A DNA stretch of 64,000 nt from positions 2,549,501 through 2,613,500 of the forward strand of contig OZ005602.1 in assembly GCA_963930655.1 (NCBI GenBank), given 5' to 3'. The DNA comes from Myrica gale (lineage: Eukaryota; Streptophyta; Magnoliopsida; Fagales; Myricaceae). Numbering within the stretch: the first letter of the stretch is position 1; every line of letters starts with the position of its first letter. Under the pieces are notes generated by a model. That model saw only the letters and a list, made by a program, of their open reading frames with translations, was not told where the DNA came from and made no database searches. Of the stretch, positions 23,230-34,725 are shown piece by piece. The translations under genes were made by a program, and so were the position numbers.

Positions 23230-26200
23230 TAGCCCGTTAGTTCGGATCTTTTTTTTTTTCACAGCACATATGAAATATCCAATTGAAATTAAATGGCTTC
23301 CGAAAAATTCGGACACTCATTCACATGCATCGAGCTAGGACGGACCTAATTTAAGTATCCCCAAGAGTTGTAAGCCACTAAAGAAATGGGGGGCTGGTCA
23401 GAATGAAAAACAATGCCCTAAAGAAGAGTGTAGAGGGTACTGAGGAGGTTTCTGACTTCGTGGACCTAAAAATCTGTGGAATTTTAGTGTGAGCTGTAGG
23501 CAGAGACTTTAGACCAATATGTGGTTGGGGTTTGCTACATGTCGTTCTCATACACCAAGAGAGGAAATCGGCTTGAATTTACATCTCCCAACTCTTTTTT
23601 CCCTTCCTTCATTGGTAAGTAGCATGCAACAATGGGCACTTGAATTATTAGAGTTAGTCTCCTATTGCTAATGTGGGCTCTTGTAATTAGGGGCTTACAA
23701 ATAAAGCTCCCCTTGTAACTCATCTTTGCATCAATGAATATACAAGAATACTCTATGGGCTGAGCTTTTCCACAGTGAATATAGTTTATAAACCGAACCA
23801 TATAAATCTTATGTCTCTTTCATCTCTTTTCTCTCTCTAATCAATTCATTTTTTCTTTAATTTTAATTTTTAACATGAATCAAGGGCAAGAAAGAAGTGG
23901 TTCACCTGGTAAATACTCCAGATACATAAAAAGAAGAATGGAGACCATGTGATATATAGAGCAAGTATATGTTAAATCGTAGGCTCTGACACAAAGCTTC
24001 AATTGTCATTCAGAGTTCAACAAGATGTAAGAAACTAAGATGGGATTATTCCTGCGTGAATCGAAAGGAAGCATAGTTCTCGTTTCGTCTATCTATTAGT
24101 GCATTTTGCAGTTCTAAAAATGGGGAAGAGTTCAACAAGTTTTAGGAGCCAGAATGAAAAAAGCTCAAAGGAAGCCAGAGTTATAGCCTAATTGGTTAAC
24201 TATGGCAGCAGGATTTTTATGCTTATGCCAGCAATTAGTGTCTAATCCATAAAGATTACCCAGGGGATATGGTGTACTTATTTTTGAATATAAAGGATCT
24301 ATTTAGCCAACATTCCTACACACGACCAGAAGTCACTTCTTGTATTGAATGCACAAAGTCCATGATGTCATGCCTATCAGAACAGTTAAGGACTCTGTTA
24401 ACCAAAAAATTCCTACTTCCCCCACCATAGTGATTTTGTTGAGTGGCTTATCATGGGGGCAAGAATGATGTAGGACACTTCACACGGAGTTCACATAGTA
24501 TAGCACAGGCAATTTGAGATGCAGAAGGCTAGGAAAGAAAAGACATTTGAATGGAACTCATTTGAGGAAACATGTGACCATTACAACTGATATGAAAGGA
24601 GGTAGAAAATCTAAGCCACTTGGAAAAATTACACCAGAATTACACATGCAGTAAGCCAAAGCCCTGTCCTTTCAACTAAATTAGTGAAGCTTGAGAACGA
24701 ATAGAGCAGAAGCTGATTGGAGATCTTTCCAAAGACGATGATCATGATAAATTTTATGACAGCTGATTTTGTCGAAACAGGAAGAAAGAGAGACAATTGT
24801 TTTTAATAAGCAGGGGTAGACATAATTTATTTATTAGAACAATATTTTTTTTTTCTGAGCTATTTGTCTAGAGAATCTGACTTTATCATATAATGCCAGC
24901 AAAAGCTCCTCTTCTATTGAACAGTAACTGCACGAGGCTAGTAGCTACCCTCCCTTTGTCTCCCTTTTAACTGAAACTAACACCATACTTGAGCTGTTTA
25001 TTCGGGTAGAATAGGCCGAAATGTTTCTCAATTTCCTCTGTTTTGAGGTTCTCATCAAACAAAGAGAACAAATAAGTGTCTATAGCCATTCGGCCCATTC
25101 CAGGCCTTTTTGGAGTCCCTCCTTTCACATGGTTAATCAAATTCTTATAATATGTGCCTGCATTCTCAAGAGTTTCAACAGCACCGCCAGCAGATGGCCA
25201 ACCACTCTCTGACACCACGATTGCTAAACTTCCTCCATTTATTTTCTCAAGAGCAGAATACAAAGCATCCATCAAGGCATCAAAGAGGTTTCTGTATTCT
25301 AGGTTGCCATCTCGTACCACAACTCCTGGTGCAGTAAATAAGGCATAGGGGACTGGTTGGTTGTTGTATTTAACTCTGAAGTAGGGGTAAATGTTGGCAA
25401 GAAGCGGTGCTCCATTACTAACTAGGAAGGCAATGATTGGTTCTATGAATGGCCTTGCGTTGTCACTGAAAGCACCTGCCGATGGAGGATCAAAAACACC
25501 CAGCAAATTTGTGTCCACAGCGGTTGAGACCTTGATTAGGGTTTATAGACCAGCATCCACAATTGCTTTGTAAACGGCTTGCAGCGCAGGAAGAACAGAC
25601 TGAGCTGTTGCACTGGTGGGATTTACTTCGTTTCCAACAGCAATGTACCTGAACTTGACATTGGATGAATAATCCTTCATGTTCTTCTGTACCCAATCAG
25701 CTGCAGATGAAGGGTTGGCAAGGTCTTGCAGACTTTCATTAGGAACACCAACGATGAGTTCTATGTTGGAATCTCTAAGGGGTTGGAGAATTTCTGGATA
25801 GGGAGAGTAAAGGCGTATCTTTCCAATGCTGTATGTTTTGCAGAGACTTACAACTTCCGACTCAGTGAAAATGGTTCAATCAGTATATTTATGGAGACCA
25901 AAAAGGGAGGTCTGGCTCGCACCTAGCCGGCTCCGCAAGGAGTCAGGCCTCATTAAATGAGGTAGCGACATGTAGAGCATTGGATTTGGGAGATTCTACA
26001 GTGCGTTTGGAGCAGTAAGGTCTGGTTTGAATCCAAACCCGATTTTTCCTGCCCCGTTAGTATCTGCCCTGAGATTTCATGAGGCCTACAACTTAGCCAA
26101 GGAAGTGGTAAGAGTTTGTCCAATTTTATGCTCCCCGTCAATCACTCCGTTGAAATTTCGAAGTTACAGCCTGAAAAGTGTGAACCCAACAATATCGGAA

Positions 26201-27530
26201 TAGTAGAGTTTGTCCAAATTTTCGCTTCACGTGAGCGCTAGTCACTTACGTACTGACATGTTTTTTTACTATGCCTTCATTTTCTCCATTAAAAGTAGCC
26301 TCGTTGGGATATTCCTAGCATTTGGAGATATCCATTTTTTAGCCGCCTAAACTGAATGAGTGATCTTGAACTCAGTGGTCTTATAATCTAAAAAATTGGC
26401 CAATTGGCTAAAACTTCCTAAGTGTACTGCTAAAGTCAAATTAATAGCAGTAGTCTTCATTTATGTTGTATTTTTATTGTTAGTAGGGATTAAGGTGTAG
26501 ATGTCCTTCTCTCCTCCGGCCGGCTAACAAGTAACAACGCTGCTAATTGGGTGCAGTTTTACGCCTTGCGCTGCTAAGCCCAGTAGCCGTTCCTGTGTTC
26601 TGGCAGGCTTGTTTGGGACTTTTTGAGCTTGATATTCTGTAATTTAAGTTTCCATGTGAATGAAATCGATGGCTTCGAAAAAGAAAAAAAGGGTTATCAC
26701 TAAGATACCGCTTCTTTGTCTCGCTATGATGACAACATATGTAAGTGTTTCTTAGTTATCATGACAACCATTTAGACATTCCAGAGGCTTCTTGATGATC
26801 TTCCATTTGACATTTCAAATTAAGGTGTATATATATAAAACATGCTTCTCTTGTATTGGACTCGAAGAATCAATTCTTATCGTCATCCCTATCATCAACC
26901 ATAATTAATATTCATAAAATTACTTGATCTTCACTGGCCGTCGGTCAATATTTTAGAGGGTTAATTAGATTTTACAGGTTAATCTTATAAGTACTTTAAT
27001 TATATATATGTATGGATAATATCAAGTTGTTAATGGAAGATGCAAAGTGTGTAGATTGAGAGAAAGTTTTTATCCCTGCCAATTTGCACCTTATGATGAG
27101 TACCTTTAATCTAATAGTTATTTCAAAAAATTAGAAAATCTTCAGTTTTAGCCTTATAATTACTTTCAACTAAATTTTAATTATAGGTTTAAACTATGAA
27201 AGTCGTCATAATTAGCTCACAAGTTATCAAAATACATCGATGTTCACTCTCTAATAAAATTCTATACAGTTGAAATATGCAGAAAGCAGACTACATGCAC
27301 GACACAGTAATATTGTCGGTTGGATCTTAGAACATGACGATTATTGATAAATTATGATAATTTTGAGATTAAATGTGACGGATTTTATAGTTCATACATG
27401 TGAGTATAGGTATAGGGCTAAAAGTGAAGATTAATCTCCACAAAATCAAATTTGATTCATTGGAATTGCAATTCGTATAGACACATTTATTTTCGGGCAA
27501 AATGTTATTAGAGCATTCAGGCGTCTCTGA
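23230..27530. repeat. Segmental duplication block A (type III beta-glucanase block)
   Basis: Long colinear similarity to block C (from about 46,200) and block B (57,872-63,180). Shared landmarks include 'tataaaccgaaccat', 'agccagagttatagcctaat' and 'gactttatcatataatgcc'; beyond the gene they include 'gaggcctacaacttagccaa' and 'tccggccggc'. Block A lacks about 0.9 kb present in B, covering exon 1 and the start of exon 2 of the gene. B has extra insertions absent here. Confidence 0.85.
24967..25868 (-). pseudogene. Type III GH17 beta-glucanase pseudogene, 5'-truncated with internal stop
   Basis: The frame runs from about 25,860 to the stop at 24,967. It retains AVGNE (acid/base), VSESGWPS (nucleophile) and the KYGVSFS terminus. 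Three lesions or oddities are visible. A TAA replaces the CAA of LQTQIKV, near 25,542-25,544. Exon 1 and the first 20 or so codons of exon 2 are missing, and sequence from far upstream follows directly after the codons for ESEVVSLC. There is also an in-frame 9-nt insertion (GMGRMA) near 25,097. Downstream of the stop an open frame of 183 aa remains, without signal peptide. It cannot make a secreted enzyme. Confidence 0.9.
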
Positions 27531-28636
27531 CTGTACGCAATCAAGGCGGTTGACTAAGTCTCCAAAAATAGGAAAGCTACAAATTTCTTATTTTATTTAA
27601 TATTTAATAAGTTCTTAATTTATGTTTAATGTTTAATATTTTAATTTGATAAAAGATAAAATAAGTTTCAAAATCTCCTTTAAACTTTTTGAAATTTTAA
27701 TAAGAATGCCCAACTTCCTATTTTACTAAATATTTAATAGGCCCTAAGTTTATATGTTCTGTTTTTTAAGTTAATAATAAAAAAAGGCTTAAAATCTCTT
27801 TGAGAGCATTGAAAATTGTAGAGTTTATGGGGCGTTTGTTTCCCGATTTTTCCAATCCTCAACATTTCCAAACAATCATAAAATAATACATCTCCTCGTT
27901 AAATTATAAAATAATATTATACTATTTAATTAAATCTTCTCTCTCCTCACTTTTCCATAAAATACTATATTTTTTCACAAACCCCAATACCCAAAATTTC
28001 CAAAACTCCAATCTTTCCACAAACAAATACCACCTATATTGTTGGTAATTAATATGGATGATATTGAATGTTGTATACCTTACATATATAGTGTCTATCT
28101 TTTGTGAATTGAATAATCCAATTCGACAATTAAAAAAAGAAAATCATATGGTGAATCTATCTATCCGTTGAATAGTTCAACTCGAATATCAAATTAGACC
28201 TCGTATCTCAAAACTTGATCAGAGAACATCAAACTATGATCAAAAAAAAAAAAGAGAACATATGCATTTGGTGGTCACATCACTTACCCTAAACCAACCT
28301 AGACTAGAGCTTGATTTTGACTGTCAACTTCCTACTTCCAACCATCTGAAAATTAGTAATTGTTTTTATTGCAATATTATTTTAACTAAAAGGTTCAAGC
28401 AAGTATTAGGAAGTATTTATGATTAAAATATAACTCCGCAATTAATAAATTCCAATAATATTGTACTTCATATGTCATTAAGGAAGAGCTAACGATAATA
28501 AGAGGATTTTTTAGTTATTTGCTAAACTCCTTTGGAAGATATCCATATTAATTATGGGAAATCCAGATCTATTTTTGTGAAAAAATTAATTATATGTGAG
28601 TAATTTTCTTTCTTTCCACGTGTTTAAGAATAAAAA
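25869..28636. other. Spacer with duplicated upstream DNA of block A
   Basis: Bases 25,869-27,530 match 60,295-63,180 in order and include the right arm of a foldback element (palindrome GGCCTCATTAAATGAGG at 25,947-25,963). After 27,530 the DNA is AT-rich. A MITE-like stretch with 'cgtttgttt' and 'aaacaaatacc' ends lies at about 27,832-28,032. No gene was seen. Confidence 0.6.
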
Positions 28637-29020
28637 GGGTTAAATATAATTAGCACCTTTTAATTATGGAGATTTTGACACTTTGCGTCCCAATCAATTA
28701 TTTTTGTCACATTACACTCACCAACTATATATTGATTTCAAACACTTTGCACCTTCTGTTTAAATTTGAACGGAAAATATTTTTTTAGCATCCAAAATGA
28801 CAATTTGTCGTCATAATTTTTTTGGCAATTTTTATTTTATAAGGGTAAAGTTATAATTTTTAGGCTAAAAACTAAATTTTCATTCAAACTGATGGAAAAT
28901 TTTAACGAAGGCTGAAAAGTATCTGAAATCAATAGTTGATGGATTTAATGTAATAAAAATAATAGATTGAGTTGCAAAGTATCAAAAGTAGTTAGAGGGT
29001 GCAAAGTGTATTTAAACCCA
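28637..29020. mobile_element. Foldback (long inverted repeat) element, copy 2
   Basis: The left arm starts GGGTTAAATATAATTAGCAC and the right arm ends GTGTATTTAAACCCA, complementary over more than 100 bases ('gacactttgc', 'caattatttttgtcacatta' and partners). It is the same family as 3181-3690. It ends about 165 bases downstream of the 29.2-kb gene. Confidence 0.78.
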
Positions 29021-29185
29021 ATACAAAACTACAAAATGTTCATTCCTAGGCATGAATTGAGGAACATGCATGCTGTATGTAACTTCTTTATTAAAGGAAT
29101 TATTGGACGTTACATTCGGAGTGGATACATAGGCTCAAGATCACTCTCTTATTTAAATTGATATGGGTACCTAACCATCCTCTGA

Positions 29186-30773
29186 CTAACCGAAGGTGAG
29201 TTGGTACTTGGGTTGTTTGTTTGGAGAGAAGAGGCCAAAATGCCTCTCAACTTCCTCACCGCTCTTGATGTTTTCATCAAACATGGCGAACAAATAAGTT
29301 TCTATTGCTTGTCCAGGCTTCTTTGGAGTCCCACTCTTCACATGACCAATCAAGTTCTTGTAGAAAGTGCCTGCATTCTCTACGGTAGCTGCAGTACCTC
29401 CTTCAGATGGCCAACCACTCTCTGATACTACAATCTGCAGATTAGGCCCACCGGCTTTCTCCACAGCAGAGTACAGAGTATCCAGTAATGCATCAAAGAG
29501 ATTCTGGTACCCACGATTACCTTCTGGATCTGTCACCACAACCCCCGGTGAAGTAAATAAGGCATATGGAAGGGCGATGTTTTGAGGGTCGCCCTTATAG
29601 CTGAAGTAGGGGTAGACATTGGCCAGAAGTGGTGCCCCGTTGTTAACTAGAAAGGAGACGATTGGGTTTATGTATGAACTTGCACTGAACGCGCCTTTTG
29701 ATGGAGGGAAGGAATCCGGAGTCAACAAACTGGTGTCTATAGCTGTCGACACCTTTATTTGGTCTTGTAAATTGGCTGCTACAATTGCATTATGGATGCT
29801 TTGCATGGCAGGTAAAACAAACTGGGCTTCAGCATCATTAGGATGCACTTCGTTCCCGACGGCAATGTACTTGAATTTGACATCCGGCGAGTAGCTTTTT
29901 ACGTTCTTCTGGACCCAGTCCGTCGCCGCTGCAGCGTCAGTGAGGGCTTGAAGGTTGCTGTTGAGGCCGGTGCCGATGATGAGTTCTATGTTTGACCCTT
30001 TGAGTGCGTCGAGAGTTGGCTGATATGGTTCATATAGCCGCATCCTTCCAATGCCACTGCTTTTGTATTGAGCTATGACTTCTCCCTCAGCTGGTAGATT
30101 GTTGCCATTTCTTCCATAACAAACACCAATTTGTGCGCCTGCATCAAAATTAGGCCAAAGAACAAATTATTTGATGAGTTTTACTTCAGTGAAGCATTGA
30201 TCACAGGCACAGCAGAACTGACCAAAGATTATTGTAGTTCGATTAATTGACTGCTCTAAACAGCTAAAAAAAAGATTGATAGTCCAATCAAAATATTAAA
30301 AAAAAAAGAGGAGTACGAAATATCAAGTGTGCCTCATAAGAGGCCACTAGCACCCTATGGCCCGCGTGCCTTGCATTAAAGTAAATGCTTTTGAAATTTT
30401 TTCATTAATAAATACCTTTTCCCTTTTGGGATTTTCCATGCTGTACCTACCCATGATAAAGACTTTCCATAAAATATTCCATTCCCAAAATACGTAGTCA
30501 TAATATTATGAACAACTTTGACAGAATTATCCTAGCTAGTTACTCCGAAAAGCAAGAAAAGCAAAGAAATCAGAACTTTCTTGTATCTTCACATCTCAAA
30601 CCAAGAGGGATCGAGTTCAATCCAAAAATATTAGACAATGCAAAGTATAGAAGAGAGAGAGAGAGAGAGAGAGAGTATGGACCTGTTAATTCTAAGCCAT
30701 ATATCAGAAAGCCGAGAAGCAGCAATATAGGAGCCATAGGAGCTTTGCTATCTTTTGCTTTGAAGAGACCCAT
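29186..30773 (-). CDS. GH17 endo-1,3-beta-glucanase, type II, intact
   Basis: Exon 1 is 30683-30773 (30 codons plus 1 nt) and exon 2 is 29186-30138, giving 347 aa. The ATG is the first in the conserved frame and yields [20 protein letters not shown], a signal peptide with a charged leader. The mature part starts near [15 protein letters not shown]. The acid/base is about Glu127 (AVGNE) and the nucleophile about Glu270 (VSESGWPS). The C-terminus KYQLTFG has no vacuolar extension. Compared with the 20.4-kb copy it has TGLNSN for ILNNN and SLLTPDSFPPSKGAF for [14 protein letters not shown], all in frame. A TATA box lies at 30,854. This is the best preserved type II copy. Confidence 0.93.
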
Positions 30774-30853
30774 GAGGAAAAGAGACACCAACTCTAATGC
30801 TTATTGCTTAACACAGGTATCTGGACATGAAAATCACTTACGTCTTCGTTTGG

Positions 30854-30863
30854 TATATATAGG
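30854..30863 (-). promoter_or_regulatory. TATA box of the 29.2-kb beta-glucanase gene
   Basis: CCTATATATA on the minus strand, 81 bases upstream of the ATG and preceded by GG as in the 20.4-kb copy. Conserved between paralogues. Confidence 0.7.
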
Positions 30864-32345
30864 CCAGCCAGTGATTTGAATAGTTTACCTCTTCCCCCGT
30901 CAATCACTCCATGGACACTATAATTAATGTATAACCAGTGGACACCGACCGTCTGGTACATGTACATGGGAAAAAAACGACGAAGATCAAGATCATTAAC
31001 TATACATGTCTAACACAACTACAAAGAGCTCTTACGTATTTATAATTTGTCTCCGTCTGTAGAAAAGTCTTGGAGTTGCAGATGCATCCAATCTAAGCTG
31101 GCTACCTTCGAGCAAATGGTCCGGGGTTTGTTGGGGTCTATGTTTTTGAAGTCCAGGATTTAACGCTGCCGACGTAAAGGCCTAATCTTGATTGAGTCTT
31201 CCAGAATTATGGTCCATTGACAATAGTGCCGAAGACTTGACCCCAGTTGCAGTCATCCATTTGGACTTCAAGGTCATGCGGTGGCGTACATATCTTGAAC
31301 ACGTTTAACGGCCTTAATTTTCTGTCGTGTAGATCGGTTTGATTGGAAGTTTCTGTTCAACTAGGGGAATATTATTTCTAGTATAGGATATCTTTTGTTT
31401 CTTTTCTTTTTCCTTCTGCAAGTGTAGTATTACGGCCAATACTAAAATCCAATTGAAATTTAGCTGTTTCTGAATATTGGAAACGCGATTTATAGAAATG
31501 TCTAATGCTATGTTTAGTTTAATTTTTAAAACAGTTTTTGTTTTTTATTTTTTTGAAAATAATGTAGATTCTCTTGAGATTGGTGAAAAGTTAGTTAAAA
31601 TTTGTTGAAATTTGTAAAAATTTATTGGGATTGGTGAAAAGGTATTGAAGTTGATGAAAAAATTATTGAGATCCGTGAAAATGTATTGAAATTGATAAAA
31701 AAGTGAGTGAAAAGCTTTTGAAAACTTTTGAGAACTTAAACAAACATAGCCTAAACTTTTCTAACGGTCCTGAATAGGACGGTACAAGTTAGGCCGAAAC
31801 CAATTGAGACAAACCAATTATTGGGATCTCGTGGGAGGGCTCGGTCTTCGGCCCAGATAATGTGAGCCCGACTAGGGTCGGTTGGCGTTCGAGATTGGAC
31901 CAATATCGGCCGATCTCAACCCAAATTATATATATAATTAAAAAATTAGTTTTGGACCTAAATCAAATGAAATAAGTACTATTCTATTGATTTATTCAGA
32001 TTGGGATTGTTAAAAAAGTAAAAAAAATGTTAAAAAGCTCAGTCCAGCCCAACCTGCCAGCCCGACCAAGCTAGATGGAATTCGATCTCGGTCAGCCTCA
32101 GACTTCCAGTCATGGAGGGAGGTCAGTACCGCCCCCAACCCCGACCGAACCCTGTATAGCCCTAGACCCTAGTCCAAAATCAGTCAATTAAGAAGACTGA
32201 CCCTTCTTCTTCTTCTTCTTCTTCTTTTTTGGGAGGGCAACAAAAGAAATTCATCACACTTGGTGATTTGTGCACGGGTTGAACAGACATGAGACAGCTA
32301 GGAAACGTACTAATAGGGCTAGATGGGAGCACAACGACACACTAA
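30864..32345. other. Upstream spacer of the 29.2-kb gene
   Basis: Duplicated type II promoter DNA up to about 31,480, then a MITE (31,506-31,751). After that comes a GC-richer stretch (31,780-32,160) with repeated 'ggtcgg' and 'cagcccgacc' phrases, then a (CTT)n run near 32,202-32,226. No gene was seen. Confidence 0.55.
31506..31751. mobile_element. MITE with TAA target duplication
   Basis: A 246-bp element flanked by TAA at 31,503-31,505 and 31,752-31,754. The ends TGCTATGTTTAGTTTAA and TTAAACAAACATAGCC form an inverted repeat. It is the same family as 1263-1468. Confidence 0.75.
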
Positions 32346-32698
32346 GAGTGTGTTCGGTTAAGGTGTATTGTGAGGATTTTTTGTGTTTTGAGAATTTTTA
32401 TGTGATGTTAAATTTATTGGTATGCGTGTTGTAGTTATATTTATGTGGTGTGAAAAATTATGTTTGGTTGTAGAATCCTGAGGATTCAAAAAATCCTGAG
32501 GATTCTTCCTAAACGAACATGCCCTAAGAACATGTTCGTTTAATCAATATTCTCAGGATTTTTTTGAATTTTCACAATATAAAAATTTTTACAACCAAAC
32601 ATCATTTTTAACAATACATAAAAATAACTATAACACGCATACCAATAAAGTTAACATCACCTAAAAATTCTCAAAACACAACTCAACTGAACACCTCC
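32346..32698. mobile_element. Two Tourist-like MITEs in inverted orientation, sharing a TAA
   Basis: Element 1 is 32,346-32,524 and element 2 is 32,528-32,698. TAA stands at 32,343-32,345, 32,525-32,527 and 32,699-32,701. Read on the minus strand, element 2 matches element 1 ('ttttgagaatttttaggtga', 'attggtatgcgtgtt'). The pair can fold into a long hairpin. Confidence 0.8.
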
Positions 32699-32724
32699 TA
32701 AGTCACTAACAGATTGTCTTCCTT

Positions 32725-32785
32725 TACATAAACTAATGTTGTACTCGGGCCTTTTGTTCGGGTAGAATAGGCCGAGAAGTTGTAC
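32725..32785 (-). pseudogene. Remnant of a GH17 C-terminus
   Basis: Only the last codons of a beta-glucanase survive on the minus strand (LGLFYPNKRPEYNISL). Unrelated DNA lies on both sides and the original stop is lost. The inverted MITE pair ends about 25 bases away. This marks a further copy of the cluster that has been almost wholly deleted. Confidence 0.75.
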
Positions 32786-32789
32786 TCCG

Positions 32790-34725
32790 GCTTTTAGTGT
32801 TAGTAGGCCTTGGGCCTCATTAAACCATTTGAACAATGGGTCTTTACTTGTAGGCCTTGGGCCACTTAGCTCAATAGAGCTTAGAAAAAAAGGAGCCATC
32901 GGCTCAACATTTGTACGAAGTGAACCTAAAGTACGGGGGCTGGAGAGTGAGTTACACAAAAATAAATTGTGGGGACCAAAATACAAAAAACAGAAGAAAA
33001 TTACTGAAAAAATAATTTTTTTCGTACAAAAAAAAATTCCACTGACTTTAGGGGGCTGGGGATCATGCCCCCTAGCTCCATGTCTGCTTTCAAATTAATA
33101 GTACACATCTTGTTTGGTTTCGTTCAAGCATACATGCAATAAATATACTCAATTAAGGCCTATACCTAAAATTTTAACAACACAAAAATTACCTCTCTTC
33201 ACTTTTTTACTAAACCCAATACCTAAAATTTTAACAACACAAAAACTTTACAACACAAACACACTGTGGAGTAACCCAAAAGTCACATGCAAATTAATGC
33301 ATTATTATTTGCCGGCTTTGTACAGGTTTTACTGTAGCAACCCGAGAACGGTACTCAGGAGTTAGGCTTTTGGCTTTGCTAAGCCGTTTTGTCCTTCTAC
33401 GGCCTGGAACGCAAATGAACACACGCACTTCCCGAAGTGGCATTCTCCATCTTTGCTCCCTCCATAGCAACGCAAGAAAGTTTACATTCTGCAGATAAGA
33501 ACCACCAACATCTTCGGCCGAATCTTTTGCTTTCTTCAACACTCACTCCAACAATTTTAGAAACAAGTTTGAAAACAATACGAATATCAGTGATACTTCA
33601 AAGAGAGAAAGGCAAGAGCGAAAGAGACCAGAAGTAGGTTCATTTGAAGCCATTGCAGCTTGTGTCGAGCATCAAGGTATAGAAAGTGGTAAACAGAGAG
33701 CAATAGTGTAACCAACCCACATAAGACTTGAAGAGAACACAAATATCAGTTATGATACTTCAAAGAGAGAGAGAGAGAGAGAGAGGCAAGAGCGAAAGAG
33801 ACCAGAAGTAGGTTCATTTGAAGCCTTTGCAACTTGTGTCAAACATCAAGGTATAGAAAGTGGTAAGCGGAGGGCAATAGTATACCCACGTAAGGCTTGG
33901 AGATTCAGATTTTTAAAAATCGATTTGCCTGCCTCCAAACTAATACGAAGTCATCTTAGATATTTTCTAACCGAAGTAGATTGTTACAAATAGATGGCAT
34001 AATCCTAATTGCTGAAAAATCAAAACTCTTTTCTCTTGGCATGGTGTTGATCATGATCGTATGGCAAATCTTAAGTTCAGGCCAAATAGACTTAATGGGT
34101 ATCGGATCTAAAATATTTTTTTTCCTATACATTGATTTTGTTCTTAGTGTTACATAATAATTAAGGCAAATATACAGTTATTATAATTTTTTGTTTTGCA
34201 TCGATTACAAGTTCTTCAATTGAGGGGTAACTTCCTGACATCTTACTAAATTTATGTTAGTAAAAAATTATTTACTCTTTGCTCCTATTTTTTCACAATC
34301 AAGACCACTTCATTTTTTTCTCCCTATGTTGATTTGTTTCTTCATTTTTATTAGAGACCTCAAAAAATGTTGTGTTTGTTTAGGATCCTTGTATAGGCCA
34401 AAACAAAGTTCTGACCACTTTTGGGATATGTTTATCTAATGAACTCTTTTACTAAATCTTGTTTATCTTGAAAATTTTGTTTTTATTATTCAGAGCATGG
34501 TTTGTCATCAATTGTTGCTCTCTGTGTGGAAGTTGCTTTGGAGAATGTGAATATCTTTCAATTCCAAATCCATAGAACCTAGAGAAAGTAAATTACAAAT
34601 GCATACTAGTAACCTTTTGTCAAAAGAAAAAAAGGAGAAAAAAAGAGACTACTCTCTAGGTAGTAACCAAAAAATGTAAGAAAGACAACCCCTAGTGACA
34701 TAAAGATCTCAACCATCATCATCAT
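32790..34725. other. Spacer without a supported gene
   Basis: It holds a short duplication ('cctaaaattttaacaacaca' twice at 33,168-33,242) and the tandem repeat at 33,577-33,899. The open frame at 33,294-33,542 (-) shows no domain. From about 34,480 the DNA is the disrupted 3' side of the broken type I gene. Confidence 0.5.
33577..33899. repeat. Tandem duplication of about 160 bp with a GA microsatellite
   Basis: The blocks starting 'aatatcagtgatacttcaaa' (about 33,583) and 'aatatcagttatgatacttc' (about 33,743) stay alignable to 'aaggcttg'. A few substitutions and an expanded (GA)n at 33,765-33,785 separate the copies. Confidence 0.85.

Noticed and set aside
33294-33542. 82-codon minus-strand frame
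   Set aside because: No recognisable motif, no splice context and no conserved neighbour.
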